The notes under the pieces are model-generated. The model made no database searches, had not been told where the DNA came from, and worked only from the letters and a program-made list of their open reading frames with translations. DNA of 64,000 bases. Origin: Salinibacter ruber DSM 13855 (GTDB lineage Bacteria > Bacteroidota > Rhodothermia > Rhodothermales > Salinibacteraceae). Position 1 is the first letter of the stretch; each line of letters opens with the position of its first letter. The translations under genes and the position numbers were made by a program. Location: assembly GCF_000013045.1 (NCBI RefSeq), contig NC_007677.1, forward strand, positions 372,001 to 436,000. The letters run 5' to 3'. Below are positions 26,843 through 35,472 of this stretch, in pieces.

Positions 26843-27274
26843 GCCTGGTGCGAGGGCTCTGACGTCGGTCCGTGGCCGAAAACCGTCCCGACCGCCCCGG
26901 ACGAGTCGGAGTCCAGACCACAGCGGGTTGGCGGAGGGCGTCCGGCAACGACGGCGTAGCCTGAGACGGCCCGGTGGAAAAGCAGCAGCCGAAGGCCTCT
27001 CGATTCGGACCACCACGGGAGAATTGTCGCTCCCGTATCCCCTGTGTTCGGGCACACGGTTGGGGAGGCATCGTCCCCACCCGCGTGAACGTTCGGTCGC
27101 CGGCCGCTGCAGACGAGAATTTTTCGTATGTGGAGCCCGTTCGAAGAGGAGACTCAGGCTCCGTGAGATTCCACGGCACCACAGACGAGGCGCACACGAA
27201 TCGAGGAATTCACAAAGCCACGTTCCCGCACGACCTCCACGCATCGGCGCTGAGGAAGGGTTTTCGCGGTGAAA

Positions 27275-27298
27275 CAATAACAGTAATAAACAGCGGTC
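27275..27298 (+). repeat. 24-bp direct repeat, copy 2
   Basis: CAATAACAGTAATA followed by AACA and GCGGTC, 22 of 24 bases identical to the copy at 26819. It lies about 100 bases upstream of the riboswitch, inside the AT-richer patch, where a promoter for nrdJ is expected. It may be a regulator site or the remains of a small insertion. Confidence 0.6.
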
Positions 27299-27394
27299 AT
27301 TTGATACTTTGGCGCCAGAAACCTACCGTACAAGACACGCTTAGTGAGCACGTGCTCTCCGGGGTCGTGCTGTCGTGGCATGGCGGCAGGAACG

Positions 27395-27483
27395 CGCCGA
27401 TGGGTGCTCCTGCGTCACGGGGAAAGTCCGGTGGAAGGCCGGCGCTGCCGCGCAACGGTTCCAGCCCGAATGCCCGCTCGGAG
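27395..27483 (+). ncRNA. Cobalamin (B12) riboswitch
   Basis: The conserved core of a cobalamin riboswitch is present in order: GGGTGCTCC, then GGGGAAAGTCCGGTGG, CCGGCGCTGCCGCGCAACGG and AGCCCGAATGCCCGC, matching the GGGAA..GGTG..CCGGxGCxGxCCCGCaACxGT consensus and the 3' A-box-like element. Short arms CCGA (27397-27400) and TCGG (27478-27481) can close P1. The gene about 230 bases downstream is the B12-dependent ribonucleotide reductase. A CCCTTG/CAAGGG inverted repeat at 27496-27541 may belong to the expression platform. Boundaries are approximate. Confidence 0.85.
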
Positions 27484-27714
27484 AGCGATCACGTCCCCTT
27501 GGGCCGCCGTGCCGGAGGGGGAGCCCTGCGCGTCTCAAGGGCATGTGGTCCGTGGCGTACGAGTTGATTGACGGCATTGGCCGGACCGTTCCGGGCAGTT
27601 CGCTCCTGCTGCCGGGGGCCGTCCTGTATTGCATCGCCTCTCTCAGCGCGCCCTGACCTTCGCGACGCGCGCCAACCGTCCGAGGTCCTTTTTCTACTAA
27701 CCGAGCGCTCAGCT

Positions 27715-30441
27715 ATGTCCCAGAACCCCTCCTCTACAGACTCTTCGGCGGCCGACGTGGCCGCCCCGGCCGAATCGACCAACGGGCACGCCTCCAACGG
27801 CCACCGCGTCAACACCCGGTCGGGACGAAACGGGTCGCACCAGTACCAGCTGTCCGAAAGCGACCTCATCACAGACGACCGGACGAACGACGACATTTTC
27901 GAGACCGAGATCTCCGAAGAGGTCTACGGGCAAAACTACCAGTACGGCACCGACGACCGGGTGCCGGACACCTGGTACCGCAACGCGCGGGCCATGGCCC
28001 AGGTCGAAGACGACACCGACATGTGGACCCAGCGCTTCTATCAGCTTCTGAGCGGGAAAGGCCTGGGCACCGGTCCCTTCCCCTTCACGCCCGGCGGACG
28101 CATCTTCGCCAACGCGGGCACCGGCCTCGGCAAGGCCACGCTCATCAACTGTTTCGTGTCGGGCTTTCAGGGCCACGACCAGGACTCGATGGACGAGATC
28201 CAGGCGGAGCTGACCCGCCAGGCCAAGATCCTGGCCTCGGAGGGCGGCTACGGGTTCTGCGCCCACATCATGCGGCCCCGCGGGGCCCGCATCGGCGGCG
28301 TCGGCTCCATGACGCCCGGCGCGGTGCAGATGCTCGACGTTTGGAATAAGCAGGCCGCCACCATCGTCGCCGGCTCCGGCATGAAGTCCGACCGCGACGA
28401 CGTGAAGGACAAGATCCGCAAGGGCGCCCAGATGGTGACCATGGGCATCTGGCACCCCGACATCATCGAGTTCATCGAGGCGAAGCAGGAGCCCGGGCGC
28501 CTCCACAAGTTCAACATGTCGGTCCTCATCACCGACGAGTTCATGGAGGCGGTCAAGAACGATGACACGTGGGCGCTTCGCTTCCCCGACTACGAGAACG
28601 AGAAGGAGTTTTACAAGCAGCACTGGGACGGCAACCTGAAGGCCTACCAGGAGAAGGGCGGCACGGTGAAGACGTGGACAGACCCGGCCACCGGCGAGCC
28701 CGCCGTCTACGAGGCGCGGGAGATCTGGAATCGAATTATGGATTCCACCTACAACCGCAACGAGCCCGGTGTCATCTTCGTCGACACCATCAACAAGGAG
28801 AACAACTTGGGCTACGTCGAGCACATCAACGCCACGAATCCGTGTGGCGAGCAGGTGCTGCCGGTCGGCGGCGTCTGCCTGCTGGGCAACCTGAACGTCA
28901 CGCAGCTCGTGGACCGGGAGGCGGGCACGATCGACTACGATCTCGTCGACGACCTCGTCCCGCTCGCGGTGCGCTTCCTCGACAACGTCAACGACCTCAG
29001 CTACGTCCCGCTGGAGGAGCAGCAGCGCAACCTGCAGGAGAAGCGCCGCATCGGCCTCGGCCACTACGGCGACGGCTCGGCCCTCATGATGATGAAGACC
29101 CGCTACGGCTCCGAGGAGGGCGCCCGCGTGATGCGCGAGTTCCAGGAGCACCTCGCCAACCAGGCCTACCAGGCCAGCGCGCGCCTCGCCGAGGAGAAGG
29201 GCGCGTTCCCGCTCTTCGACAAGGACGAGTACCTGTCGAGTCCGTTCGTCCAGCGCCTCTCGGACAAGACGAAGGAGATGATCGGCGACCTGGGGCTCCG
29301 CAACAGCCACCTGCTTAGCATCCAGCCGACGGGCAACACCTCCACGCTGGGCAACGCCCCGTCGAGCGGCATCGAGCCGGTGTTCATGCACAGCTACATC
29401 CGGACGTCGGAGCAGCCGGCCCTCCCCGACGGCATCAACCGCCCGCCGATGTCCCCGAACGCCTACGAGGTGGGGCAGGACATCGACGCCGACGGCACGG
29501 CCTGGACCGCCGAGGAGCAGGGCGACGAGACGGTGCTCCGCTGCCAGGAAGAGGGCCACACCCACTGGCAGATTCACCCGACCCGCGACATCTGCAAGGA
29601 CCAGGAGGTCAAGGACTACGCGGTGCGCCACATGGAGACGGACGGCACCTGGGACCCGGACGCCGACTGGGCCGTCACGACCCGCGACCTGGACGTGGAC
29701 GACCACCTCACCCAGATGAAGGCGCTGGCGCCGTTCGTGGACTCCTCGATGTCCAAGACGGTGAACGTCCCGAACGACTACCCCTTCGAGGACTTCAAGG
29801 AGCTCTACAAGAAGGCCCACGACACGGGCGTCATCAAGGGCGTGACCACGTACCGGGCCGGCACCATGAGTGCCGTGCTTTCCGGCGAGGACGACGGGGA
29901 CGACGACCGGACCGTGCCCCGCACCGAGGCGCCCGACCGCCCGGAGACCCTGCCGTGTGCCATCCACCGCGTGCGGTACCAGGGCGACCACTGGACCATC
30001 CTGGTCGGCTTCCTGGAGGACCACCCCTACGAGGTCTTCGCGTTCAAGTCGGAGGGCGAGGCCCCGCTCTTTGGCGATGACAGCGAGCGCGTCGACGAGG
30101 GCTACATCCGGAAGAACGAGAGCCGCCACTACTCGCTTCTGGGCCCGAACGGCACGGTCGTGATTGGCGACATCACCAGCCACATGCCGTCCGACGACGT
30201 GCGCGTGGAGACGCGGCTCGTGTCCACGGCGCTGCGCCACGGCTCCAAGATTGACTTCCTCGTGGAGCAGCTCGAGAAGGCGGAGGGCTCGATTGCCTCC
30301 TTCGGCCAGTCGATGGCGAAGGCCCTGCGCGCCCATGCCACCGACCACGAGGTCACCTGCGACAAGTGCGGGTCCGCGAACGTGCGCCACGTCGAGGGCT
30401 GCATGGAGTGCGCGGACTGCGGGCACTCGCGGTGCAGCTAG
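27715..30441 (+). CDS. nrdJ: Vitamin B12-dependent ribonucleotide reductase (class II)
   Basis: A 908-residue class II reductase that makes deoxyribonucleotides using adenosylcobalamin to generate the thiyl radical; it needs no oxygen and is not harmed by it. The start at MSQNPSST follows the riboswitch leader; the first 50 codons of the longer frame lie in that leader. The active-site NPCGEQ is at residues 375-380, preceded by the substrate cysteine in LINCFVSGFQG (about 140) and followed by GGVCLLGNLNVTQ. NSHLLSIQPTGNTSTLGNAP is the family loop 2 region. A C-terminal zinc-ribbon-like CDKCGSANVRHVEGCMEC ending CADCGHSRCS probably re-reduces the enzyme. Regulation by cobalamin is strongly suggested by the leader. 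No class I reductase is present in this window. Confidence 0.95.
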   Translation: MSQNPSSTDSSAADVAAPAESTNGHASNGHRVNTRSGRNGSHQYQLSESDLITDDRTNDDIFETEISEEVYGQNYQYGTDDRVPDTWYRNARAMAQVEDDTDMWTQRFYQLLSGKGLGTGPFPFTPGGRIFANAGTGLGKATLINCFVSGFQGHDQDSMDEIQAELTRQAKILASEGGYGFCAHIMRPRGARIGGVGSMTPGAVQMLDVWNKQAATIVAGSGMKSDRDDVKDKIRKGAQMVTMGIWHPDIIEFIEAKQEPGRLHKFNMSVLITDEFMEAVKNDDTWALRFPDYENEKEFYKQHWDGNLKAYQEKGGTVKTWTDPATGEPAVYEAREIWNRIMDSTYNRNEPGVIFVDTINKENNLGYVEHINATNPCGEQVLPVGGVCLLGNLNVTQLVDREAGTIDYDLVDDLVPLAVRFLDNVNDLSYVPLEEQQRNLQEKRRIGLGHYGDGSALMMMKTRYGSEEGARVMREFQEHLANQAYQASARLAEEKGAFPLFDKDEYLSSPFVQRLSDKTKEMIGDLGLRNSHLLSIQPTGNTSTLGNAPSSGIEPVFMHSYIRTSEQPALPDGINRPPMSPNAYEVGQDIDADGTAWTAEEQGDETVLRCQEEGHTHWQIHPTRDICKDQEVKDYAVRHMETDGTWDPDADWAVTTRDLDVDDHLTQMKALAPFVDSSMSKTVNVPNDYPFEDFKELYKKAHDTGVIKGVTTYRAGTMSAVLSGEDDGDDDRTVPRTEAPDRPETLPCAIHRVRYQGDHWTILVGFLEDHPYEVFAFKSEGEAPLFGDDSERVDEGYIRKNESRHYSLLGPNGTVVIGDITSHMPSDDVRVETRLVSTALRHGSKIDFLVEQLEKAEGSIASFGQSMAKALRAHATDHEVTCDKCGSANVRHVEGCMECADCGHSRCS

Positions 30442-30469
30442 GCCACGCGCCGGCGCGGCAGTGGGGGCG

Positions 30470-30492
30470 CGGGTCGGAACGAGACCGGCCCG
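30470..30492 (+). terminator. Hairpin just after nrdJ
   Basis: CGGGTCGG at 30470-30477 and CCGGCCCG at 30485-30492 pair over 8 bp with one G-U wobble around a 7-base loop, 28 bases after the nrdJ stop. No T-run follows, so it may only stabilise the 3' end of the transcript. Confidence 0.4.
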
Positions 30493-30541
30493 AAGTGCGC
30501 TCCTCACACGTGGTCGGGACGTACGAGACTGATTTTCGCGG

Positions 30542-30577
30542 CGCCCTCCCGATGTGGAGGGCGTCGCGTCGTTTTTT
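30542..30577 (+). terminator. Hairpin followed by T6 between nrdJ and lysC-lysA
   Basis: CGCCCTCC at 30542-30549 pairs perfectly with GGAGGGCG at 30556-30563; after eight bases comes TTTTTT at 30572-30577. It would work as an intrinsic terminator for nrdJ or as an attenuator in the lysC-lysA leader, whose ATG is 20 bases downstream. The gap between stem and T-run is longer than ideal. Confidence 0.5.
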
Positions 30578-30597
30578 GTGCAGAAGGGAGCTGAAGA

Positions 30598-33210
30598 ATG
30601 ATGCCAGCGTCAGGTCGTCCGTGGGTCGTCTGCAAATTTGGGGGCACGAGCGTGTCGAGCCGGGCCCGGTGGGACACGATTGTCGAGGTGGTACGCACGC
30701 ACCGGGCGGAGGGGCGCGCCCCCTTCCTCGTCTGTTCGGCCCTGCAGGGCATCTCGGATCAGCTGGAGGCGCTGTGTGCGCAGCTCGCGTCCGCCGAGCC
30801 CGGCGCCCCGGAATCGACGCTCAACACCATCCGGGAGCGGCACCGGGCACTGGGGCAGGACCTCGGCGTAGAGGCCGAGGCGGTGCTGTCGGGCGAGTTT
30901 GCGCGCCTGGAGCGGTGGGTCGACGAGATTCAGGCGACCGACGGGCCGTCGCCGCGGCAGCGGGCCGCCGTCCTGGCCACGGGCGAGCTGCTGTCGACCC
31001 GCCTCGGCGCGGCCTACCTGTCGGCGCAGGGGCTGCCGGCGGAGTGGCTCGACGCGCGCGAGTTCCTAAGGGCCACCGACGACCCGCACCTGCCGCCGCG
31101 GCGCCAGTATCTGGCCGCAAATTGCACGTCGCACGCCGACCCGGGGCTGCAGGCCCGTCTCGCCGACGCCCCGGAGACCGTCTACCTCACGCAGGGCTTC
31201 ATCGCGAGCAATGCCCTCGATGAGACCGTTCTGCTCGGGCGGGGCGGCTCGGACACGTCGGCGGCCCACTTTGCGGCCAAGCTGGAGGCCGAGCGGACCG
31301 AGGTATGGACCGACGTGCCGGGCCTGTTCACGGCGAACCCGGGCGAGGTGCCGTCGGGGCGGCTGCTGCGCCGCCTGGACTACGACGAGGCCCAGGAGCT
31401 GGCGACGATGGGCGCGCGGGTGCTCCACCCCCGCTGTCTCGACCCGGCGCGGCGCCACCAGATCCCCCTTCACGTCCGCAGCACCGAGGCCCCGTCCCTC
31501 GACGGCACGATCGTAAGCGGCGAGGGGCCCGACGTGGGGCCCCAGGTGAAGGCGATCTCGGCCAAGACCGACATTACGGCCGTGAGCATGGACACGCTCG
31601 GCATGTGGCAGGAGGTGGGCTTCCTGGCCGACGTCTTTCAGGTCTTCAAACACCACGGCCTGTCGGTCGACCTGATGGCCACCTCGGAGTCGAACGTAAC
31701 GGTGACGCTCGACCCGGTGGCCAATGCCCTCGACCCGGACATCCTCGACCGGCTGCTGCACGACCTGAACCGGTACTGCGACGCCGAGCTGATCGACCCG
31801 TGCGCCATCGTCAGCCTCGTGGGGCGCCACATCCGCTCCCTGCTGAGCGAGCTGGGCCCGGCGTTCGAGGTGTTCGACGAGCAGAAGGTCCACCTCGTCA
31901 CCCAGGCCGCGAGCGATCTCAACATGAGCTTCGTGGTGGACGAGGACCAGGCCTCACGCCTCGTCCGCGAGTTGCACGCGCAGTTCTTCGGCCACCGAGC
32001 CCCGGATGCCGTCTTTGGGCCGCGGTGGCAGGAGCTGGTCGAGGACGGCACGCCCGAGGAGACGCCGGACGTGTGGTGGCGGGAGCGCCGCGAGGCCCTG
32101 CTGCGCCTGGCGGACGACGAGTCGCCGCGCTACGTCTACGACCCGGAGGTGGTGACGGCCCGCAGCGACGAGGTGCAGGGGCTCGGGCCGATCGACCAAT
32201 CGTTTTACGCCGTGAAGGCCAACCCGCACCCCGAGGTGCTCCGCCTGCTGGAGCGGCGGGGCCTCGGCTTCGAGTGCGTCTCCCCCGGCGAGCTGGATCG
32301 CGTCTTCGAGGCGTGCCCGGGCCTCGACCCGGCGCGCGTCCTGTTCCAGCCCAATTTTGCGGCCCCCGCCGAGTATGCCGACGCCTTCGAGCGCGGCGTG
32401 CACGTGACGGTCGACAACGTGCAGCCCCTGGCCGAACACCCGGACGTGTTTGCGGGAGAGGAGTTGTTTGTGCGGGTGGACCCGGGACAGGGCGAGGGCC
32501 ATCACCGAAAGGTGCGCACGGCGGGGGCCCAGTCGAAGTTTGGGGTCGTCCCCGACGACCTGGGGCGGCTGCGCGCGGCCGTCGACCAGGCGGGGGCGAC
32601 CGTCGTCGGCCTGCACGCGCACGTCGGGAGCGGCATTACGGACGAGAGCACGTGGGCCGGCCTCGTGGACCTGCTGGCCAGCCTCGCCGCCGAGTTCCCC
32701 GCCGTCCGTGCGCTGAACGTGGGGGGCGGGCTGGGCGTGCCGAATGCCTCGGGCGGCCGCCCGCTCGACCTCGACGCGCTCGACGCTGCCCTGGGTAAGG
32801 CCGCCGCCCGGCACCCGCAGTACGACCTCTGGATGGAGCCGGGCCGCTACCTGGTGGCGGAGGCCGGCGTGCTGCTCGCCCGCGTCACACAGACGAAAAC
32901 GAAGGACGCGGCGGCGTACGTGGGGCTCGACACGGGCATGAATAGCCTCCTGCGTCCGGCCCTCTACGGCGCCCACCACGAGATCGTCAACCTCAGTCGC
33001 CTCGACGAACCGCCCGCCATGACGGCGGACGTGGTGGGGCCGGTGTGCGAGACCGGCGACGTGCTGGGCCACGACCGCCGCCTGCCGCCCACCGAGCCGG
33101 GCGACACGCTGCTCGTGGCGACGACGGGCGCCTACGGGGCGAGCATGAGCAACCGGTACAACCTGCGCGAGCCCGCCTCGGAGGTCATGCTGGCCCCCGA
33201 ACCGGCATGA
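30598..33210 (+). CDS. lysC-lysA: Bifunctional aspartate kinase / diaminopimelate decarboxylase
   Basis: An 870-residue fusion of the first and the last enzyme of lysine synthesis from aspartate. The N-terminal aspartate kinase starts with VVCKFGGTSVSS, has GRGGSDTSAAHFAAKL and the ACT-type regulatory part with VSMDTLGMWQEVGFLADVF and SVDLMATSESNVTVTLD, usually the lysine feedback site. From about residue 500 comes a fold-type III decarboxylase: the PLP lysine in FYAVKANPHPEVLRLLE, HAHVGSGITDES, and GGGLGVPNA with the C-terminal EPGRYLVAEAG and CETGDVLGHDR that binds the substrate. The same domain order is known in Xanthomonas and related groups. Start is the first of two adjacent ATGs. The two lysine steps are therefore made in equal amounts. 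Confidence 0.95.
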   Translation: MMPASGRPWVVCKFGGTSVSSRARWDTIVEVVRTHRAEGRAPFLVCSALQGISDQLEALCAQLASAEPGAPESTLNTIRERHRALGQDLGVEAEAVLSGEFARLERWVDEIQATDGPSPRQRAAVLATGELLSTRLGAAYLSAQGLPAEWLDAREFLRATDDPHLPPRRQYLAANCTSHADPGLQARLADAPETVYLTQGFIASNALDETVLLGRGGSDTSAAHFAAKLEAERTEVWTDVPGLFTANPGEVPSGRLLRRLDYDEAQELATMGARVLHPRCLDPARRHQIPLHVRSTEAPSLDGTIVSGEGPDVGPQVKAISAKTDITAVSMDTLGMWQEVGFLADVFQVFKHHGLSVDLMATSESNVTVTLDPVANALDPDILDRLLHDLNRYCDAELIDPCAIVSLVGRHIRSLLSELGPAFEVFDEQKVHLVTQAASDLNMSFVVDEDQASRLVRELHAQFFGHRAPDAVFGPRWQELVEDGTPEETPDVWWRERREALLRLADDESPRYVYDPEVVTARSDEVQGLGPIDQSFYAVKANPHPEVLRLLERRGLGFECVSPGELDRVFEACPGLDPARVLFQPNFAAPAEYADAFERGVHVTVDNVQPLAEHPDVFAGEELFVRVDPGQGEGHHRKVRTAGAQSKFGVVPDDLGRLRAAVDQAGATVVGLHAHVGSGITDESTWAGLVDLLASLAAEFPAVRALNVGGGLGVPNASGGRPLDLDALDAALGKAAARHPQYDLWMEPGRYLVAEAGVLLARVTQTKTKDAAAYVGLDTGMNSLLRPALYGAHHEIVNLSRLDEPPAMTADVVGPVCETGDVLGHDRRLPPTEPGDTLLVATTGAYGASMSNRYNLREPASEVMLAPEPA

Positions 33211-33234
33211 ATCGGCGTAGCCCCATGGTCTGCG

Positions 33235-33741
33235 CTAAAGCGTGTCTGGAAAGTCGGGGGCACGGTCCGACTGCTCCAGCTCCTCGTCCGCGAAGAAGTG
33301 AACGCGGCCCGTCTCATCCACGACCCACACCTCATCGGCCCCGGCGTCTCGATAGAGAGCAATTTTCTCCTCCATCTCGTCCCAGTCATTTGAGGCGCTC
33401 ATCACCTCGACGCAGACCTCCGGGGCAAGCGTCGGCGGCTCCCCGGTTTCCTCCATGTTTTCGAATCGGGTTTCCGATGCCCAGATCACGTCGGCCTGCT
33501 TTGTCCCACCGGCGGTTGCAATGGGCCATTCCGAAAACGCCTCTCCGGCGTCAAGAAGCGCGTCGAGCGTCTCCTGAATACGCTTTTGCTGGCGGGCGTG
33601 GTGTGTGGTGTGTGGACTCAAGACAATCTGGCCTCGATGATTGGTCTCGACCTTGTAGGGGAGGTCGCGGAGGATCGGATCGGCGACAATCTCCTGCCAT
33701 TGCTCCTGGTGCTCTTCCGCGTGGGTCTTGGTGGTGGGCAT
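33235..33741 (-). CDS. Uma2 family (DUF820) nuclease-like protein
   Basis: A 168-residue protein of the Uma2/DUF820 family, a PD-(D/E)xK nuclease-like fold that is very abundant in cyanobacteria and scattered in other phyla. Start at 33741 (MPTTKTHAEEHQ); upstream frame is antisense to the next gene. The fold-type residues are visible as KQADVIWAS, APEVCVEVMSASNDW and ALYRDAGADEVWVVD, the last being the typical C-terminal strand. Cellular role is not established. It is convergent with lysC-lysA and divergent from the TIGR00266 gene. Confidence 0.85.
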   Translation of the reverse strand: MPTTKTHAEEHQEQWQEIVADPILRDLPYKVETNHRGQIVLSPHTTHHARQQKRIQETLDALLDAGEAFSEWPIATAGGTKQADVIWASETRFENMEETGEPPTLAPEVCVEVMSASNDWDEMEEKIALYRDAGADEVWVVDETGRVHFFADEELEQSDRAPDFPDTL

Positions 33742-33954
33742 GGCGTCTGGGACCAGTCTTGGGTACGGCAATGGGGATGAGAACAAACGGTGAAGGTAGA
33801 GGATCCCCCTTTGTTCGAAGGGCCGTCGGTCCCGCGCACGGTTCATCGCCCCCCTTTCTTCCATCGCTGCTGCTTCGCATATTGAAAGCCCAAGCCGACC
33901 GCGGCCCATGGCGCAGCGGCACGTCCCCTCCCACGAATCAACCCCGCAGGTCCA

Positions 33955-34722
33955 ATGAGCACCATCCGCACCGACGGCATCGACTACGACATCATCGGCG
34001 ACGACATGCAACTCGTGGAGGTGGAGCTCGACCCCCAAGAAGGCGTGCGCGCCGAGGCCGGTACCATGATCTACATGGACGACGGCGTCCGCATGCAGAC
34101 CGATACCGGGGGCGGCCTCTTCAAGGGCTTCAAGCGGATGGTGTCCGGGGAGAGCTTCTTCATCACGACGTTCGTCCACGAGGGGCAGGGCAAGAGCCAT
34201 GTCGCATTTGCGGCCCCGTATCCCGGCAAGATTATTCCCGTTCAACTCGACGACTTTGGCGGCGAGTTCCTGTGTCAGAAGGACGCGTTCCTCTGCGCCA
34301 ACGCCAACGTCGAGATCGAGGTGGCCTTCACCAAGCGCATGGGCGCGGGCCTCTTCGGCGGCGAGGGGTTCATCCTGCAGCGCCTCACGGGGCAGGGCTG
34401 GACGTTCATCCACGCCGGGGGCACCGTCGTCGAGCGCACGCTCGAGGCCGGTGAGACACTGCGGATCGATACTGGTTGCCTCGCGGCGTTTTCCAGCAGC
34501 ATCGACTACGACATCGAGTTCATCGGCGGCTTCAAGAACGCGCTCTTTGGCGGCGAGGGCCTCTTCCTCACCACGCTCACCGGGCCCGGCACCGTGTACC
34601 TGCAGAGCCTTCCGTTCTCACGCCTTGCCGACCGCATCGTGGCCGGCGAGCTTGCCAACCGGGGAGAGAGTGAGGGCCCGGGCGGGACGGGCATCCTCGG
34701 CGACCTCATTTCCGGCAGCTAG
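33955..34722 (+). CDS. TIGR00266/AIM24 family protein
   Basis: A 255-residue beta-rich protein of the TIGR00266 (AIM24) family. Recognisable marks are LDPQEGVRAEAGTMIYMDD at the N terminus, FKGFKRMVSGESFFITTF in the middle, and the glycine-rich repeats GAGLFGGEGFILQRLTG and ALFGGEGLFLTTLTGPG. Bacterial members are cytosolic or membrane-associated with no proven reaction; eukaryotic AIM24 affects mitochondrial membrane organisation. Monocistronic by spacing. Confidence 0.88.
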   Translation: MSTIRTDGIDYDIIGDDMQLVEVELDPQEGVRAEAGTMIYMDDGVRMQTDTGGGLFKGFKRMVSGESFFITTFVHEGQGKSHVAFAAPYPGKIIPVQLDDFGGEFLCQKDAFLCANANVEIEVAFTKRMGAGLFGGEGFILQRLTGQGWTFIHAGGTVVERTLEAGETLRIDTGCLAAFSSSIDYDIEFIGGFKNALFGGEGLFLTTLTGPGTVYLQSLPFSRLADRIVAGELANRGESEGPGGTGILGDLISGS

Positions 34723-34855
34723 ACCCCTGTTTTCATGCAGGCCTCGGGGCCGCGAGCGGCCTCGCCTCTCCCGACGACCGGTCCGGGAAGGGGCCCTTCC
34801 GCGAGGGAACGTCGACATGCCAGGTTCTGAGGCGTGCGGGGACTGGGAGAAGGGA

Positions 34856-34870
34856 CATGTTTGAAATATG
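34856..34870. promoter_or_regulatory. Imperfect dyad upstream of umuD (possible LexA site)
   Basis: CATGTTTGAAATATG is palindromic in 12 of 15 positions (CAT-x-TTT-x-AAA-x-ATG). It lies 66-80 bases before the preferred umuD start and is the best candidate for a damage-responsive operator there; no LexA consensus for this lineage is available to test it against. Confidence 0.35.
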
Positions 34871-34935
34871 TGTGCTGGTTTGTATTGTGGTGGGGCATCG
34901 ACGCCATGCCCCGCTCAGCAGATCCCACCGCGCCC

Positions 34936-35418
34936 ATGTCGCTTTTGTGCAGTGCCGATGACCCGAACCACTCCTCTGTCCAGTCCGACGTCGTCGTGAC
35001 GGCCGCGCGTCCGGCCCGTCACACGCCGCGCCTACGCCAGCCCTTTTTCCTGACCCGGGTCGAGGCCGGCTTCCCGTCGCCCGCCTCCGACTACGTGGAA
35101 ACCGAGCTCGACCTGGCCGAGCACCTGATCGAGCACGAGGCCGCGACCTACTACCTCCGGGTGTCGGGGACGTCCATGACGCGGGCGGGCATTCACGACG
35201 GGGACATCCTGGTGGTCGACCGTGCCGTGGAGCCCGCGGACGGAGACGTCGTGGTGGCCGCGCTCGACGCCGAGCTGACCGTCAAGCGGCTCCGGACGCG
35301 CGACGGACGGGCCTTCCTCGTCCCCGAGAGTCAGCACCACGACCCCATTCCGGTCCGGGACGGGCAAGAGCTCGTGGTATGGGGCGTCGTGCAGCACGTG
35401 GTCCATGAAGTGTCGTGA
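34936..35418 (+). CDS. umuD: UmuD-like S24 autoprotease (error-prone polymerase subunit)
   Basis: A 160-residue LexA/UmuD-type protein that after self-cleavage acts with UmuC as an error-prone DNA polymerase during DNA damage. The cleavage site is RVEAGFPSPASDY, where EAG corresponds to the cysteine-glycine of E. coli UmuD; the serine is in VSGTSMTRAGI and the lysine in ELTVKRL. There is no helix-turn-helix before the cleavage site, so it is UmuD rather than LexA. The start at 34936 (MSLLCSADD) is preferred; an upstream ATG at 34906 would add ten residues and cannot be excluded. Its stop is 54 bp before umuC, an operon by spacing. Confidence 0.85.
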   Translation: MSLLCSADDPNHSSVQSDVVVTAARPARHTPRLRQPFFLTRVEAGFPSPASDYVETELDLAEHLIEHEAATYYLRVSGTSMTRAGIHDGDILVVDRAVEPADGDVVVAALDAELTVKRLRTRDGRAFLVPESQHHDPIPVRDGQELVVWGVVQHVVHEVS

Positions 35419-35472
35419 CGGCACGCCCCACGCGTCCTCGCGTCGTCCCGTCCAGTTTGCTGCCTCCTGCCC

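Larger units (their letters stand above)
26694..27714. other. 1-kb non-coding region before nrdJ
   Basis: No frame in either strand looks like a real protein; the open frames present are GC-skew shadows with arginine-rich, repetitive products. The stretch contains a 24-bp direct repeat, an AT-richer patch around 27110-27340 that could hold a promoter, and a cobalamin riboswitch from about 27395. It is unusually long for this compact genome. Confidence 0.6.

Noticed and set aside
26672-27277. Minus-strand 201-codon frame in the nrdJ upstream region
   Set aside because: Arginine-rich and without features; the region has no codon-position signal and looks non-coding.
27709-30507. Minus-strand frame of 932 codons opposite nrdJ
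   Set aside because: Pure shadow of nrdJ codon bias; no motif.
10598-30534. CGTACGAGACTGA shared by positions near 10598 and 30520
   Set aside because: A match of 13-14 bases is expected by chance in a 64-kb GC-biased window, and one copy lies inside a gene, the other in a spacer.
30470-30597. Possible lysine riboswitch before lysC-lysA
   Set aside because: The leader is too short and lacks the conserved lysine riboswitch core; only simple hairpins are seen.
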